From: Microbacterium sp. LCT-H2
GTDB taxonomy: Bacteria; Actinomycetota; Actinomycetes; Actinomycetales; Microbacteriaceae
DNA length: 64,000 nt
Assembly (NCBI RefSeq): GCF_001866135.1
Contig: NZ_MODW01000006.1
Span: 62,001 to 126,000 of the forward strand
Direction of reading: 5' to 3'
Positions within the stretch are counted from its first letter, which is position 1, and each line of letters starts with the position of its first letter. Below are positions 43,598 through 51,914 of this stretch, piece after piece. The notes under the pieces are model-generated. The model was not told where the DNA came from. It did no database searches and saw only the letters and a program-made list of their open reading frames with translations. Both the position numbers and the translations under genes were made by a program.

Positions 43598-44362
43598 TCA
43601 GTGCTTGCCGTCGCCGTCGAGGTCGGGGGCCCGGTCGAACACGTCGGCGTCGAGGACGAGCTCCTCCGCCTCCGCATGGTCGGTCGCCACGTCTTCGCCC
43701 GCGGCCGCGGCCTTCTTCGCCTTGTGGCGCTCGGTGAGGTAATGCCACAGGGTGACGATCGCCGTCCCGCCGACGGCGATGAGCAGGATGATGTCGATGT
43801 ACTCCACGACGAGGTGCCGGATCCATGGGATGTAGGCGATGAGGTAGCCGACCATGGTTAGGCCGAAGCCCCAGATCATCGCCCCGATGAAGTTGTAGAG
43901 CGAGTAGCGCCGCCAGGGCATGTGGCCCACGCCGGCCGCGACCGGGGCGAACGTGCGCACGATCGGCACGAACCGGGCCAGGATCACGGTGAGGCCGCCG
44001 AAGCGCTCGAAGAACGCATTGGTGCGCTCGACGTTCTTCCTGCTGAACAGGCCGGATTCCTTGCGTTCGAACACCGCGGGGCCGCCCTTGTGTCCGATGA
44101 CGTAGCCGACCTCGCCGCCGATGAACGCCGAGAGTGCGATGAGCAGCGAGACGACCCAGATGTTCACGCCGAAGACGTTGCTCGTGTGGGTCAGCAGACC
44201 CGCGATGATGAGCAGCGTGTCACCGGGCAGGAGGAAGCCGACCAGCAGACCGGTCTCGGCGAAGATGATGAAGCAGACCACGAGGAGCGCCCACGGACCC
44301 GCCGCCCCGATGATCGTCTGCGGATCGAGCCACGGGATGAGCGCGGTGGGGGCGTGCAACAT
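43598..44362 (-). CDS. DedA-family membrane protein
   Basis: 254 aa. It has the family hallmarks: hydrophobic helices, AETGLLVGFLLPGDTLLIIAG, the glycine-rich GGEVGYVIGHKGG, and RFVPIVRTFAPVAAGVGHMPWRRY. The family is linked to undecaprenyl-phosphate or phospholipid flipping and membrane homeostasis. A charged C-terminal tail is rich in Asp/Glu/Ala. The ATG at 44362 is preferred; a GTG at 44374 is possible. Confidence 0.9.
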   Translation of the reverse strand: MLHAPTALIPWLDPQTIIGAAGPWALLVVCFIIFAETGLLVGFLLPGDTLLIIAGLLTHTSNVFGVNIWVVSLLIALSAFIGGEVGYVIGHKGGPAVFERKESGLFSRKNVERTNAFFERFGGLTVILARFVPIVRTFAPVAAGVGHMPWRRYSLYNFIGAMIWGFGLTMVGYLIAYIPWIRHLVVEYIDIILLIAVGGTAIVTLWHYLTERHKAKKAAAAGEDVATDHAEAEELVLDADVFDRAPDLDGDGKH

Positions 44363-44440
44363 GCTTTCGAGCACTGGCGGGATTCCCGTCGGTCGTGAGG
44401 TGTCGGCGGTGGAGCGATGCGGGCGCCGAAGCACCCGTCG

Positions 44441-44522
44441 TGCGGAAGGTGGGACTTGAACCCACACGCCCTGGGGCACAGGAACCTAAATCCTGCGTGT
44501 CTGCCAATTCCACCACTCCCGC
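44441..44522 (-). tRNA. tRNA-Leu, anticodon UAG
   Basis: Acceptor stem GCGGGAG (44516-44522) pairs with CTTCCGC with one G-U. The anticodon stem CAGGA/TCCTG encloses loop TTTAGGT, giving UAG. A class II long variable arm (GTGCCCCAGGGCGT region) and the T-arm GTGGGTTCAAGTCCCAC are present. The discriminator is A; CCA is not encoded. Confidence 0.97.
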
Positions 44523-44589
44523 GCGGTGGCTTCAGTCTACTGACCCGCGCGCTGTTCGACCCTGGGGATCCTCCCGCAGTTCCGCGCCG

Positions 44590-45171
44590 TCACGCCGAGC
44601 GGCGACGCTCCAGCCGGACGACGGCGACGAGGACTCCCGCCGCGAGCGCACCGAGTCCGCCCATGGCCATGTCGCCGATGGTGTCCTCGTAGGTGACGAA
44701 GATCTCGTCGGTGATGAACGTGCGACCCGCCCACTCGATCATCTCCCACACGGCGCTGGCCGCGAGCCCGATCACGGTGCAGAGGACGATCGGCATGCGG
44801 GGGCGGAACGTCGGCGACTCCTGCGCGGTGACGATGCCGAGGCGGGTGAGCACGAGGTAGCCGGTGGCGGCGAGGGCGCCCGTGCAGACGAAGTGCACGA
44901 TGAGGTCCCATCCGGTGAGCGTGCGGTACAGGTCGAACACGTTGCTCGCGGCGGCGATGAGCACGATCAGGCCGATCGCGAGGTCGATGCCGCCGCGCAT
45001 CCCGAGGACGCGGGGGAGCATGAGGGCGGGGAGGGCGAGCGCGAGGATGCCGGCGTCGGTCGGGGTGGACCAGATCGCCGCGACGAGGACGCTGAGGATG
45101 CCGATCACCCGGACGGCGTCGGCACCGTACTCCGCTGCGGAGTGCGGCGGGCGGAGGAAGTCCTCCTTCAT
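44590..45171 (-). CDS. DUF2238/YjdF-like membrane protein
   Basis: 193 aa with five or six membrane helices. The C-terminal part reads VWEMIEWAGRTFI ... YEDTIGDMAMGGLGAL; the E-x2-EW and D-x2-GD pattern recalls the YjdF/DUF2238 family, function unknown. The ATG overlaps by 4 bp the TGA that would end the endonuclease gene after correcting its frameshift. As sequenced, the frame is instead open upstream into that gene. Confidence 0.8.
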   Translation of the reverse strand: MKEDFLRPPHSAAEYGADAVRVIGILSVLVAAIWSTPTDAGILALALPALMLPRVLGMRGGIDLAIGLIVLIAAASNVFDLYRTLTGWDLIVHFVCTGALAATGYLVLTRLGIVTAQESPTFRPRMPIVLCTVIGLAASAVWEMIEWAGRTFITDEIFVTYEDTIGDMAMGGLGALAAGVLVAVVRLERRRSA

Positions 45172-46017
45172 GCGTGCTCCTCGGGTGGGACGGCGGCGGG
45201 CGAGGCCGGATCGATCAGGGCGTGCACGGGGAGATGATCGGACGGCCAGCCCCCCTCCATACTGCCGCGCGTCGATGCCGGCTCGGCGCACGGGAAGCGC
45301 GGGGGAGACGAGGATGCCGTCGATGCGGCGCCCTCGGCGCGGCGTCCGGTAGCCGGCGAACGTGCCCCAGGCCGGGGTGCGGCGGGACACGGCGGCCGTC
45401 CACGAATCGCGGAGGACGTCGTCGGCTTCGAGGGCGCGCCATGCTGCTGAGCCGGCGGAGGCGTTGATGTCCCCGAGGAGGATGACGGGGGCCGCAGAGG
45501 CGGCGGCGACGTCGTGCACCGCCTGCGCCTGACGGAGCCGTGCCCACGGCGAGAAGGCGTCGAGGTGGGTGTTGAGCACGGTGAGCATGGCGTCCGTGCG
45601 GCGGTCGCGGAAGGACGCCTCCACCGCCACCCGCGGCGTGACGCTCAGCCAGGAGCGGGAACCGGAACGATCGGGGGTACGGGAGAGGGCGATCTGTCGC
45701 CAGGTGCGAAGCTCCAGCCGCTCGGCGTCGTAGAAGAGCGGGCAGCCCTCGCCGCGGGGCCCGGGGATGCGGCCATGGCCGATGTGACGGAAGGACGGGC
45801 CGAGCGCGGCGCAGACGGCGGCAGCCTGCGCGGGGAGGGCCTCCTGCACACCGAGGACGTCCGGCTGCTCCGTGCGCAGGAGCGCGGTGAGCCGGGGGCG
45901 TCGGGTCTCCCAGCGGTCGGCGCGCGGCCAGGCGAGGGCACCGAGGTCGCGGCGGATGTTGAGGGTCATGACGTGCAGCTCGGTGGCAGACGGTGTTCCG
46001 AGGAGCGCGGCGATCAT
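45168..46017 (-). pseudogene. Endonuclease/exonuclease/phosphatase-family gene with an apparent 1-nt insertion
   Basis: The frame from ATG 46017 encodes an EEP domain: LHVMTLNIRRDLG, DVLGVQEAL with the catalytic Glu, TVLNTHLDAFSPW and ILLGDINASAG. At the run of six C (45250-45255, G on the coding strand) the frame slips. Removing one base gives YGGGWPSDHLPVHALID and a stop at 45168-45170, restoring the essential SDH motif, a 282-aa protein and a 4-bp overlap with the next gene. As written, the frame skips SDH and runs on into the membrane protein (475-aa fusion). Sequencing error, real mutation or slippage are all possible. Confidence 0.82.
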
Positions 46018-46811
46018 CGGCGGGCTCCGGGCGCGGGGACGCCGAGCCGGTGCAGTACGCGGCGCAGGGTGAGACGCACCCAGCGCACGGGAGGGAAGTC
46101 CTCCGGCCAGTGCACGAGGACCGTGCGGGTGCCGATCCAGGCTCGGCGGGCGAAGGAGCGGCCGCTGCCGAACGGGCGCATGGAGATGCCCATGTCGGTG
46201 TGCAGCAGCCAGCGGACGCGGTGGCGCTCGCCGACGTGGAAGGCGAGATCGAGGTCGTCGTGAAGCGCGGCGTCGTCGCGGTGCACGCGGTCCCGGACGG
46301 CGAGCCACGTCGAGCGGCGGAGCGCGAGGTTCGACCCGAACAGCGGCACGTGACCGAGAGCCGAGCCGCACACGACGACGTAGGAGAGGAGGTAGGCCGC
46401 CGCGAGGGGGCGGCGCAGGAGCCGAGGCCCGTCGATGAAGTGCGCGCCGCCCGTCCAGGCGCCGACCCGCGGATCCCGGATGCACGCGGTCGCCATCGTC
46501 TCGATCCATCGGGGCCCCGGGACGCCGTCCGCGTCGAGCCGCAGGATCACGTCTCCCGTCGCCGCGTCGTACCCGGTCGCGCTCGCCGCGGGGATGCCCG
46601 GGGTGTCGCACCGCACGACCCGTGCACCGAGCCGGGCAGCCACGGCGGCCGACTCATCGGTCGAGGCGTTGTCCACGACGATGATCTCGTCGGGCGGGAG
46701 CGTCTGCCGCGCGAGGGCGCGGAGACACCGCTGCAGTTCCGCCGCGTCGTCCTTGACCGGAATGACCACGCTCAGGGTCGGTTCGGGGGCGGCTGGTGTG
46801 GCGCGGTGCAC
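46014..46811 (-). CDS. Family 2 glycosyltransferase
   Basis: 265 aa, GT-A fold. It starts with LSVVIPVKDDAAELQRCL, then EIIVVDNASTDES, and the metal-binding DxD as RLDADGVPG near residue 95. HDDLDLAFHV probably holds the catalytic acidic residue. It likely moves a sugar to a lipid or polymer. The GTG start has an AGGAG ribosome site and it overlaps the endonuclease-family gene by 4 bp; the three genes form one operon. Confidence 0.88.
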   Translation of the reverse strand: MHRATPAAPEPTLSVVIPVKDDAAELQRCLRALARQTLPPDEIIVVDNASTDESAAVAARLGARVVRCDTPGIPAASATGYDAATGDVILRLDADGVPGPRWIETMATACIRDPRVGAWTGGAHFIDGPRLLRRPLAAAYLLSYVVVCGSALGHVPLFGSNLALRRSTWLAVRDRVHRDDAALHDDLDLAFHVGERHRVRWLLHTDMGISMRPFGSGRSFARRAWIGTRTVLVHWPEDFPPVRWVRLTLRRVLHRLGVPAPGARR

Positions 46812-46837
46812 GTCGTCTCCTCGCAGGTCTGCTCCTC

Positions 46838-46843
46838 AGCCTA
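46838..46843 (-). promoter_or_regulatory. -10 hexamer of the glycosyltransferase operon
   Basis: TAGGCT on the minus strand. Transcription would start near 46831, leaving a 20-nt leader with GAGGAG before GTG 46811. Confidence 0.5.
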
Positions 46844-46905
46844 GGGAGCACGACGACGGGGGACGTACCGGTTGACACAGGGGCGGGCGGCTCGATACGG
46901 CGGCG

Positions 46906-47298
46906 TCAGGAGGAGCTCTCGATGCAGACGGCTTGTCCCTCGACGAACGTATCGATCGCGGTCCGGCGGAGTTCCTGTTCGCGGTCGGGGTCCGCCGCGT
47001 CGCCGTTCTGGACGCCGACGCGGTAGTCGTAGAGAGCGCGCAGGTCGTCGCTCACGGCCGTCGCAGCCTCCTGTACCTCGCCGTCGACGTCGAGATCGGC
47101 GTATTCGTCCGCCAACTCCTTCAGGCGCTCGGTCTGCTCCGGACTCGCCGTACCGCCGACCGTGTCTTGGGCGAAGAAGGCCTCGAGTTCGGTGTCGACG
47201 GCGGCCACGCTCTGGCACTGCAGGAGATCGGGACCACTGGTGCAGCCGGACAGGAGGAGAACGCCGAGGAGGCCGCTCGAGACAGTGAACCGCTTCAT
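46906..47298 (-). CDS. Small lipoprotein of unknown function
   Basis: 130 aa with a lipoprotein signal: MKRF, a hydrophobic run, then lipobox LLSGC (Cys19). The mature part is helical and acidic (ELEAFFAQDTVGG, LKELADEYADLDVDGEVQEAA). Two more cysteines (CQS, VCIESSS) may pair. I recognise no family. The ATG at 47298 follows TACCGT by 6 nt. Confidence 0.8.
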   Translation of the reverse strand: MKRFTVSSGLLGVLLLSGCTSGPDLLQCQSVAAVDTELEAFFAQDTVGGTASPEQTERLKELADEYADLDVDGEVQEAATAVSDDLRALYDYRVGVQNGDAADPDREQELRRTAIDTFVEGQAVCIESSS

Positions 47299-47304
47299 GC
47301 CTGC

Positions 47305-47310
47305 ACGGTA
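47305..47310 (-). promoter_or_regulatory. -10 hexamer of the lipoprotein gene
   Basis: TACCGT on the minus strand, 6 nt before ATG 47298. Confidence 0.5.
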
Positions 47311-47344
47311 CCTGGTGCTGGACGGTCTCCGCTTCGGAGGCCGC

Positions 47345-47367
47345 GCACGGGGTGTGGATAACTCCGC
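47345..47367 (+). promoter_or_regulatory. Shared tad element, copy 1 (upstream of tadA)
   Basis: GCACGG, 2 nt, TGTGGATAAC, TCCGC. The TGTGGATAA nonamer (47353-47361) begins 48 nt before the tadA ATG. The same element lies 48 nt before the pilin gene at 52217. It also equals the DnaA-box consensus read on the other strand. Confidence 0.55.
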
Positions 47368-47400
47368 GGGCCGGGAGCGGATCGTTGCGAGGATGCAGGG

Positions 47401-48579
47401 ATGGAGCAGCCCGCGTCGTTCATCGCCGACCTCGTTCGGCGTCGGCTCCGGACGGAGGGGGTGGATCCGGCGACCGACCCGGAGCGGGCGCGGGAGGTCA
47501 CCCGGGCGGAGGTGCGGCGTCACGATGATCGGGCGCTCGCGCGGGGCGGCGTGCTCGTCGAGGACGAGGCGGCGTGCGTGCGGGACGTGCTGGCGGCGGT
47601 GAGTGGCTTCGGTGCTCTGCAGCCGCTGCTCGACGACCCGGGTATCGAGGAGGTGTGGGTCAACGGCGACGGGGCCGTGCACACGGCGCGGGGTGGGGTG
47701 GCGGAGCGGACGGGGTTGCGGCTGGACGAGGCGACGGTGCGGGATCTGGTGGAGAGGATGCTGCAGGCGACGGGACGGCGCGTGGACATCGGCCAGCCGT
47801 TCGTCGATGCCTCGCTCCCGGACGGCTCGCGGCTGCACGTGGCGATCGCCGACGTCGTGCGCGGGTCGTGGGTGGTCAACATCCGCAAGTTCCTTCCCGG
47901 GCACCGCTCGCTCGATGCGCTCACGGCACAGGGCGCGCTGACTCCCGAGGCCGCACGGGCCCTCGGTGAGGCGATGCGGACGGGAGCATCCGTGATCGTG
48001 TCAGGGGCGACCCATGCGGGCAAGACGACGATGCTCGGAGCGCTGCTCGCCGCCTGCGCGGCCGAACAGCGCATCATCACGGCGGAGGAGACGTTCGAGC
48101 TCGCGGTGGACGGCCCCGATGTTGTGGCGCTGCAGGGGCGTCAGCCGAGCCTGGAAGGCACGGGCGAGATCACGCTGCGGCGGTTGGTGAAGGAGGCCTT
48201 GCGAATGCGACCGGACCGGCTCGTGGTGGGGGAGGTGCGGGATGCGGAGGCCCTCGACCTCGTGCTCGCACTGAACACCGGGGTGCCCGGGGCCTGCACG
48301 GTCCACGCCAACTCCGCCGCGGAGGCACTCGACAAGCTGTGCCTGCTGCCCCTGCTCGCCGGCCGGAACATCGACCGCGGCTTCGTCGCTCCGGCGATCG
48401 CGTCGTCCGTCGATCTCGTCGTGCACTGCACGCGCGATGCGGCAGGGCGTCGATACGTCGAGGAGATCGTCGCCCCGACGGGTGAGGTGGTCGAGGGGCG
48501 GGTGCTCAGCACGCCGGTCTTCGGAGCCGGGCGACCCCTCGACCGAGCGGCCGCGGCCGGGACGGGGGTTCTCGCATGA
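47401..48579 (+). CDS. tadA: Tad pilus assembly/secretion ATPase (TadA/CpaF family)
   Basis: 392 aa hexameric ATPase that powers Flp-type pilus assembly. An N-terminal helical domain precedes the core. Walker A is SGATHAGKTTML with K208, the Asp box and Walker B lie around RMRPDRLVVGEVRDAEAL, and the His box is ACTVHANSAAEAL. It overlaps tadB by 4 bp. The gene leads module one of the locus, syntenic with the M. tuberculosis cluster near Rv3659c. Confidence 0.94.
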   Translation: MEQPASFIADLVRRRLRTEGVDPATDPERAREVTRAEVRRHDDRALARGGVLVEDEAACVRDVLAAVSGFGALQPLLDDPGIEEVWVNGDGAVHTARGGVAERTGLRLDEATVRDLVERMLQATGRRVDIGQPFVDASLPDGSRLHVAIADVVRGSWVVNIRKFLPGHRSLDALTAQGALTPEAARALGEAMRTGASVIVSGATHAGKTTMLGALLAACAAEQRIITAEETFELAVDGPDVVALQGRQPSLEGTGEITLRRLVKEALRMRPDRLVVGEVRDAEALDLVLALNTGVPGACTVHANSAAEALDKLCLLPLLAGRNIDRGFVAPAIASSVDLVVHCTRDAAGRRYVEEIVAPTGEVVEGRVLSTPVFGAGRPLDRAAAAGTGVLA

Positions 48580-49433
48580 CGATCCTCCTCGGGACGACGC
48601 TCGCGGCCGGCGTGCTGCTGATCCTGTCACCGTGGCTGTGGCCGGCGGGGGAACGCTCCTCGACTGCTCCGCATCGCGGTCGTCTGGCTCGTCTCGCGGG
48701 CGAGGCGGGGTTCCCGGCGGTGCAGACCCGCTCTCTCCTGATCGGCGTCGCCGGTTCCGCGCTCGGCGCCGCCTCCCTCGCCTGGCTCGTCACGGGAAGC
48801 GCCGCTCTCGCGATTCTCGCCGGGCTGGCCGGAGGCGCGGCGCCGATCGCCTACCTGCGTGGCCGCCGTCTGCGGCTGCGACGTCTCCGGCGCCAGCTCT
48901 GGCCCGACGTCTGCGACCTGCTGATTGCCGCGATCCGCGTCGGCCTGTCGCTCCCCGATGCGGTGGCCACCCTCGCGGAATCGGCTCCACCGCCGCTCCG
49001 CCCCGCGTTCGACGCGTTCGCACGGGATCTGCGGAGCAGCGGACGGTTCGACGCCAGCCTGGACCGGCTGAAGGCCATCCTCGCTGATCCTCTCGGCGAC
49101 CGGATCATCGAGACGTTGCGGATGGCGCGGCAGGTCGGCGGCACCGAGCTCATCGTCGTGTTGCGGGCGCTCTCCTCGTCGGTGCGTGCCGACGCGGCAC
49201 TCCGCGGCGAGGTCGAGGCGCGGCAGTCCTGGATCCGCGGGGCGGCCGTCCTCGGGGCCGTGGCGCCGTGGGTGATCCTCACTCTCCTGATTCTGCGCCC
49301 GGAGGGGGCGAAGGCCTATGGCACGCCGGAAGGGATCGCCGTCATCGTCGTGGGCGCGGTCGTGTCCGTCGTCGCGTTCCGCCTCATGATCCGAATCGGT
49401 CGGCTGCCCGAGCCGCGTCGGTGGTTCGGGTGA
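48576..49433 (+). CDS. tadB: Tad pilus inner-membrane platform protein (TadB-like)
   Basis: 285 aa, type II secretion F-domain protein. Two N-terminal membrane segments (about 1-20 and 45-90), a cytoplasmic F domain with LWPDVCDLLIAAIRVGLSLPDAVATLAESAP, and C-terminal segments near 230 and 260. It forms the platform with TadC. The gene overlaps both neighbours (ATGA and GTGA). Confidence 0.9.
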   Translation: MTILLGTTLAAGVLLILSPWLWPAGERSSTAPHRGRLARLAGEAGFPAVQTRSLLIGVAGSALGAASLAWLVTGSAALAILAGLAGGAAPIAYLRGRRLRLRRLRRQLWPDVCDLLIAAIRVGLSLPDAVATLAESAPPPLRPAFDAFARDLRSSGRFDASLDRLKAILADPLGDRIIETLRMARQVGGTELIVVLRALSSSVRADAALRGEVEARQSWIRGAAVLGAVAPWVILTLLILRPEGAKAYGTPEGIAVIVVGAVVSVVAFRLMIRIGRLPEPRRWFG

Positions 49434-50368
49434 GCGGGCTCTCCGCGCTCGCGGTGGCCCTGCTCCTCGGCGGGGGATTCGCCGCGGGTGTCCTCTCGCT
49501 TCTGGCAGGCCTCCCGCGGTGGCGGGCGGCGTCGCTCGCGTCGCGGATCGCGCCGTACGTGCGGGACGTCGTCGACGACGAGGTGTTGCCGCGGGAGGCC
49601 TTCCCTCGGCCCGGCACCCTGTCCGCCGGAGGGTTCCGCCTCGGTGCGCGCGGTGCGCAGGCGCTCGACCGTCTGCTCGGTGGGACGGAAGCTCTCCGAC
49701 GGCGGCTCGCGCAGGCCGGGTCGACACTCGATCCTGTCGCCTTCCGCGGTCGTCAGCTCGTGGTTATCATGGGCGGAATCGCCGCCGGGGCGCTCGCCGT
49801 CATCGTTCTCGTCGTGATCGGTCGGTGGTCGCTTCCGGTCGGGTCGATCCCGCTCCTCGCGGGAGCGGCAGCTGGTGTGGCGTACGACCTGCGACTGTCG
49901 GCGCGGGTGCGTGCGCGGAAGGTGCGTCTGACGGAGGAGTTGCCGACGACGCTGGAGTTCCTGGCGCTCTGTCTCTCGGCGGGAGAGGGGTTTCTCGATG
50001 CTGTGAAGCGCGTGGCCGGTGTGGGATCCGGGGAGCTCACGGTCGAGCTGCGTCGCGTAGTACTGGAAGTCGGGACGGGGTCGCCGCTGGCGGACGCGCT
50101 GAGTGCCATGGCGGCCCGGCTGGAGCTGCCGGGGCTCACGCGGGCCGTGGACCAGATCGTCGCCGCGCTCGAACACGGAGCGCCGCTCGCCGCCGTCCTG
50201 CGCGCGCAGGCCGATGACACGCGGGAGGAGGCCAAGCGCACGCTCATCGAGCAGGCCGGACGGAAGGAGATCTTCATGCTCCTGCCGCTGGTGTTCCTGA
50301 TCCTGCCGTTGTCCGTCGTGTTCGCGATCTACCCCGGGCTGTTCATCCTGCGCCTCGGCATCGGGTGA
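49430..50368 (+). CDS. tadC: Tad pilus inner-membrane platform protein (TadC-like)
   Basis: 312 aa with the F domain TLEFLALCLSAGEGFLDAVKRVA and C-terminal KEIFMLLPLVFLILPLSVVFAIYPGL. It uses a GTG start in a 4-bp overlap with tadB. In other actinobacteria the pilin gene follows directly; here the pilin is 1.85 kb away. Confidence 0.9.
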   Translation: MSGLSALAVALLLGGGFAAGVLSLLAGLPRWRAASLASRIAPYVRDVVDDEVLPREAFPRPGTLSAGGFRLGARGAQALDRLLGGTEALRRRLAQAGSTLDPVAFRGRQLVVIMGGIAAGALAVIVLVVIGRWSLPVGSIPLLAGAAAGVAYDLRLSARVRARKVRLTEELPTTLEFLALCLSAGEGFLDAVKRVAGVGSGELTVELRRVVLEVGTGSPLADALSAMAARLELPGLTRAVDQIVAALEHGAPLAAVLRAQADDTREEAKRTLIEQAGRKEIFMLLPLVFLILPLSVVFAIYPGLFILRLGIG

Positions 50369-50396
50369 GTGGTCGGCCGAAGGCGTCCCGGGGGCT

Positions 50397-50402
50397 TACC
50401 GT
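50397..50402 (+). promoter_or_regulatory. -10 hexamer of the DUF7882 gene
   Basis: TACCGT, 6 nt before ATG 50409. Confidence 0.5.
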
Positions 50403-50408
50403 TTGACT

Positions 50409-50705
50409 ATGGGAAGTCTCGAGTACAACAGCTCTCGTCCGCCGATCGACGTCGAGGACACCCTGCTGGCGCATCTGAAGATCGTGATCTCCACCAAGCT
50501 CCGTCGCCAGGAGAGCTTCATGATGACGTGGCCATCGGGGAAGAAGAGCCCCGGCCGGCTCTCCGCGTGGATGCACCCGGCCATCCCGCTGGTGCTCGAG
50601 TTCGACGCCGACCCGGTCCCGGCGATCGACCCGGCCCGGGTCAGCCACATGATGGAGCGCTTGAACGCGCGCGGCGAGCTCCTCATCGACGAGTTCACCT
50701 CCTGA
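50409..50705 (+). CDS. DUF7882-like small protein
   Basis: 98 aa, MGSLEYN start, then HLKIVISTKLRRQESFMMTW and WMHPAIPLVLEFD. Proteins of this shape are multicopy in Microbacteriaceae and are sometimes misnamed ATP-dependent DNA ligase or reductase. The function is unknown. It has its own leaderless promoter and is the first gene of the stretch that splits the tad locus. Confidence 0.82.
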   Translation: MGSLEYNSSRPPIDVEDTLLAHLKIVISTKLRRQESFMMTWPSGKKSPGRLSAWMHPAIPLVLEFDADPVPAIDPARVSHMMERLNARGELLIDEFTS

Positions 50706-50728
50706 CGCTGCCGCGGCTTCTCGCGCGC

Positions 50729-51001
50729 TCAGACGTCCCAGTCCGGCAATCCCCCGAGGTCTGCGGCGAGGCTTCCCTCGCCGGATACTTTGACCTGGAA
50801 GAGGAACACCCGCGAAGTCGGGTGGACGAGGACGCTCGCGAGGCCGTCCGATGTGGCGAACGAGACGAACGTGGGTTCGACGCGTGCCGCGGCTTCGATC
50901 CGCTCCCGGAGGGCGACGACATCCGTGCCGCGAGGCAGGGGATAGGTCAGCCCGTCGATCTCGACCCGCGCCCGCATCTCATCGTCAGGTCCGGGGCGCA
51001 T
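50729..51001 (-). CDS. Small hypothetical protein
   Basis: 90 aa, cytosolic and beta-rich in appearance: RARVEIDGLTYPLPRGTDV, then LRERIEAAARVEPTFVSF and FLFQVKV, ending in PDWDV. I recognise no domain. The ATG at 51001 follows TAGCCT by 7 nt, which supports it as a real gene. The next minus-strand gene upstream ends at 51012. Confidence 0.72.
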   Translation of the reverse strand: MRPGPDDEMRARVEIDGLTYPLPRGTDVVALRERIEAAARVEPTFVSFATSDGLASVLVHPTSRVFLFQVKVSGEGSLAADLGGLPDWDV

Positions 51002-51008
51002 GCGTGAC

Positions 51009-51014
51009 AGGCTA
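51009..51014 (-). promoter_or_regulatory. -10 hexamer of the 50729-51001 gene
   Basis: TAGCCT on the minus strand, 7 nt before ATG 51001. It overlaps the end of the small membrane-protein gene. Confidence 0.45.
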
Positions 51015-51194
51015 TCCCTCGTCGTGGTGTCCGGACCCGGGGTTGTGCGATTCGCGCGACGGGGGTACAGAACCCCGCCGCTTCGCCCTCCGGGCGCCGA
51101 CGACGATGACGATGATGACGGCGACGAGGATCACCACGCCGACGACGATCGCGATCAGCACCGGAATCGACGGCAGCAGAGGGTTGGGTTCCAT
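51012..51194 (-). CDS. Small single-pass membrane protein
   Basis: 60 aa: short polar N-terminus (MEPNPLLPS), one strong hydrophobic helix of about 25 residues, then a basic stop-transfer GARRAKRRG and a His/Ser tail. The function is unknown. It is supported by a TAGGCT hexamer 8 nt before the ATG rather than by similarity. Confidence 0.6.
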   Translation of the reverse strand: MEPNPLLPSIPVLIAIVVGVVILVAVIIVIVVGARRAKRRGSVPPSRESHNPGSGHHDEG

Positions 51195-51202
51195 GAGGTG
51201 GG

Positions 51203-51208
51203 AGCCTA
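51203..51208 (-). promoter_or_regulatory. -10 hexamer of the small membrane-protein gene
   Basis: TAGGCT on the minus strand, 8 nt before ATG 51194. Confidence 0.4.
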
Positions 51209-51278
51209 TTGCGTTCCGTCGCTTTCGGACAGGCAGCGACGCAGCCCGCCCGGATGCACCGTCTCGGCATGAGCGGCC

Positions 51279-51620
51279 TCACCTCGAGATCCACCTCACA
51301 CCGTCGATGTCGGGCGGTAACCGAGTTGCAGCGTTCGTCTCGAGCTCTTCTACCAGGGGAATGAGGACCTCCCAGAGCGCCCAATGCTGCGGTGTACCCG
51401 TTTCTCCTGGTGTCTTGTCACTGCGCATATGGGTCGGAAGTGGCGTACGCCAACCGAAGCGCGACCCGGCGGAGTCTGTAACCTGCAGCGTCAACGACTC
51501 GCCGTCGGCTTCCAGATGCGTCAACTCGAGTTCCGCCGGCACCACGATCGTCCCGTGCGCCTTATCCCATTCTTCGCGGACCGCTGAGAGAAAGGTCTCT
51601 GCATTCACGTCGCTACCCAT
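51279..51620 (-). CDS. Hypothetical cytosolic protein
   Basis: 113 aa, acidic, with a well-formed mixed fold: NAETFLSAVREEWDKAHG, LTHLEADGESLTLQVTDSAGSRFGW, PQHWALWEVLIPLVEELE. No family recognised. Base use is less GC-biased than the flanks (51.3-51.9 kb). Its start overlaps by 16 bp the end of the broken secreted-protein gene upstream, so both probably came as a pair. Confidence 0.65.
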   Translation of the reverse strand: MGSDVNAETFLSAVREEWDKAHGTIVVPAELELTHLEADGESLTLQVTDSAGSRFGWRTPLPTHMRSDKTPGETGTPQHWALWEVLIPLVEELETNAATRLPPDIDGVRWISR

Positions 51621-51914
51621 GCGTAGTGCTGCCCTTCAGCCCGCAACGTTAATGACCCACTGGGGACACACCGTGACGTGGTTCCATTGCCCGCGCGAGC
51701 AACGATCGGCTGTGCAATATTATCGGCCCACGTCGAGACGATCCGATAGGCCGTGTCACCCACGGCCATCGCTGCGCGGTCGTCGGATCGTCGCCCGCTC
51801 GGACTCGACGGGTGGTTGAGCCGCTGCCGGTGCGACGCCAGTTCCCAGCATCGCGACGGCAGCAACCAACGCCATCCCTGCACGCCATTCACACTTCTCC
51901 GAAATCCCCATCAT
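51605..51914 (-). pseudogene. Small secreted protein gene split by a 1-nt frameshift
   Basis: From ATG 51914 a 52-aa frame (51756-51914) gives a clear signal peptide, RAGMALVAAVAMLGTGVAPAAAQ, then stops. A second frame, shifted by one base and ending at 51605, continues with AVGDTAYRIVSTWADNIAQP and SGSLTLRAEGQHYAW, typical of a small exported protein. Joining them within about 51760-51850 would give roughly 104 aa. The second frame has no good start of its own. Confidence 0.55.

Noticed and set aside
44590..46017. Genuine 475-aa fusion of an endonuclease-family protein and a membrane protein
   Set aside because: The fused reading skips the conserved SDH motif and hides two 4-bp overlaps that fit separate genes. 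A one-base insertion explains it better, though it needs checking.
47353..47361. Replication origin signal because TGTGGATAA equals a DnaA box
   Set aside because: Only one box lies here, with no cluster, no AT-rich unwinding region and no dnaA or dnaN nearby. A role in tad control fits the paired copies better.
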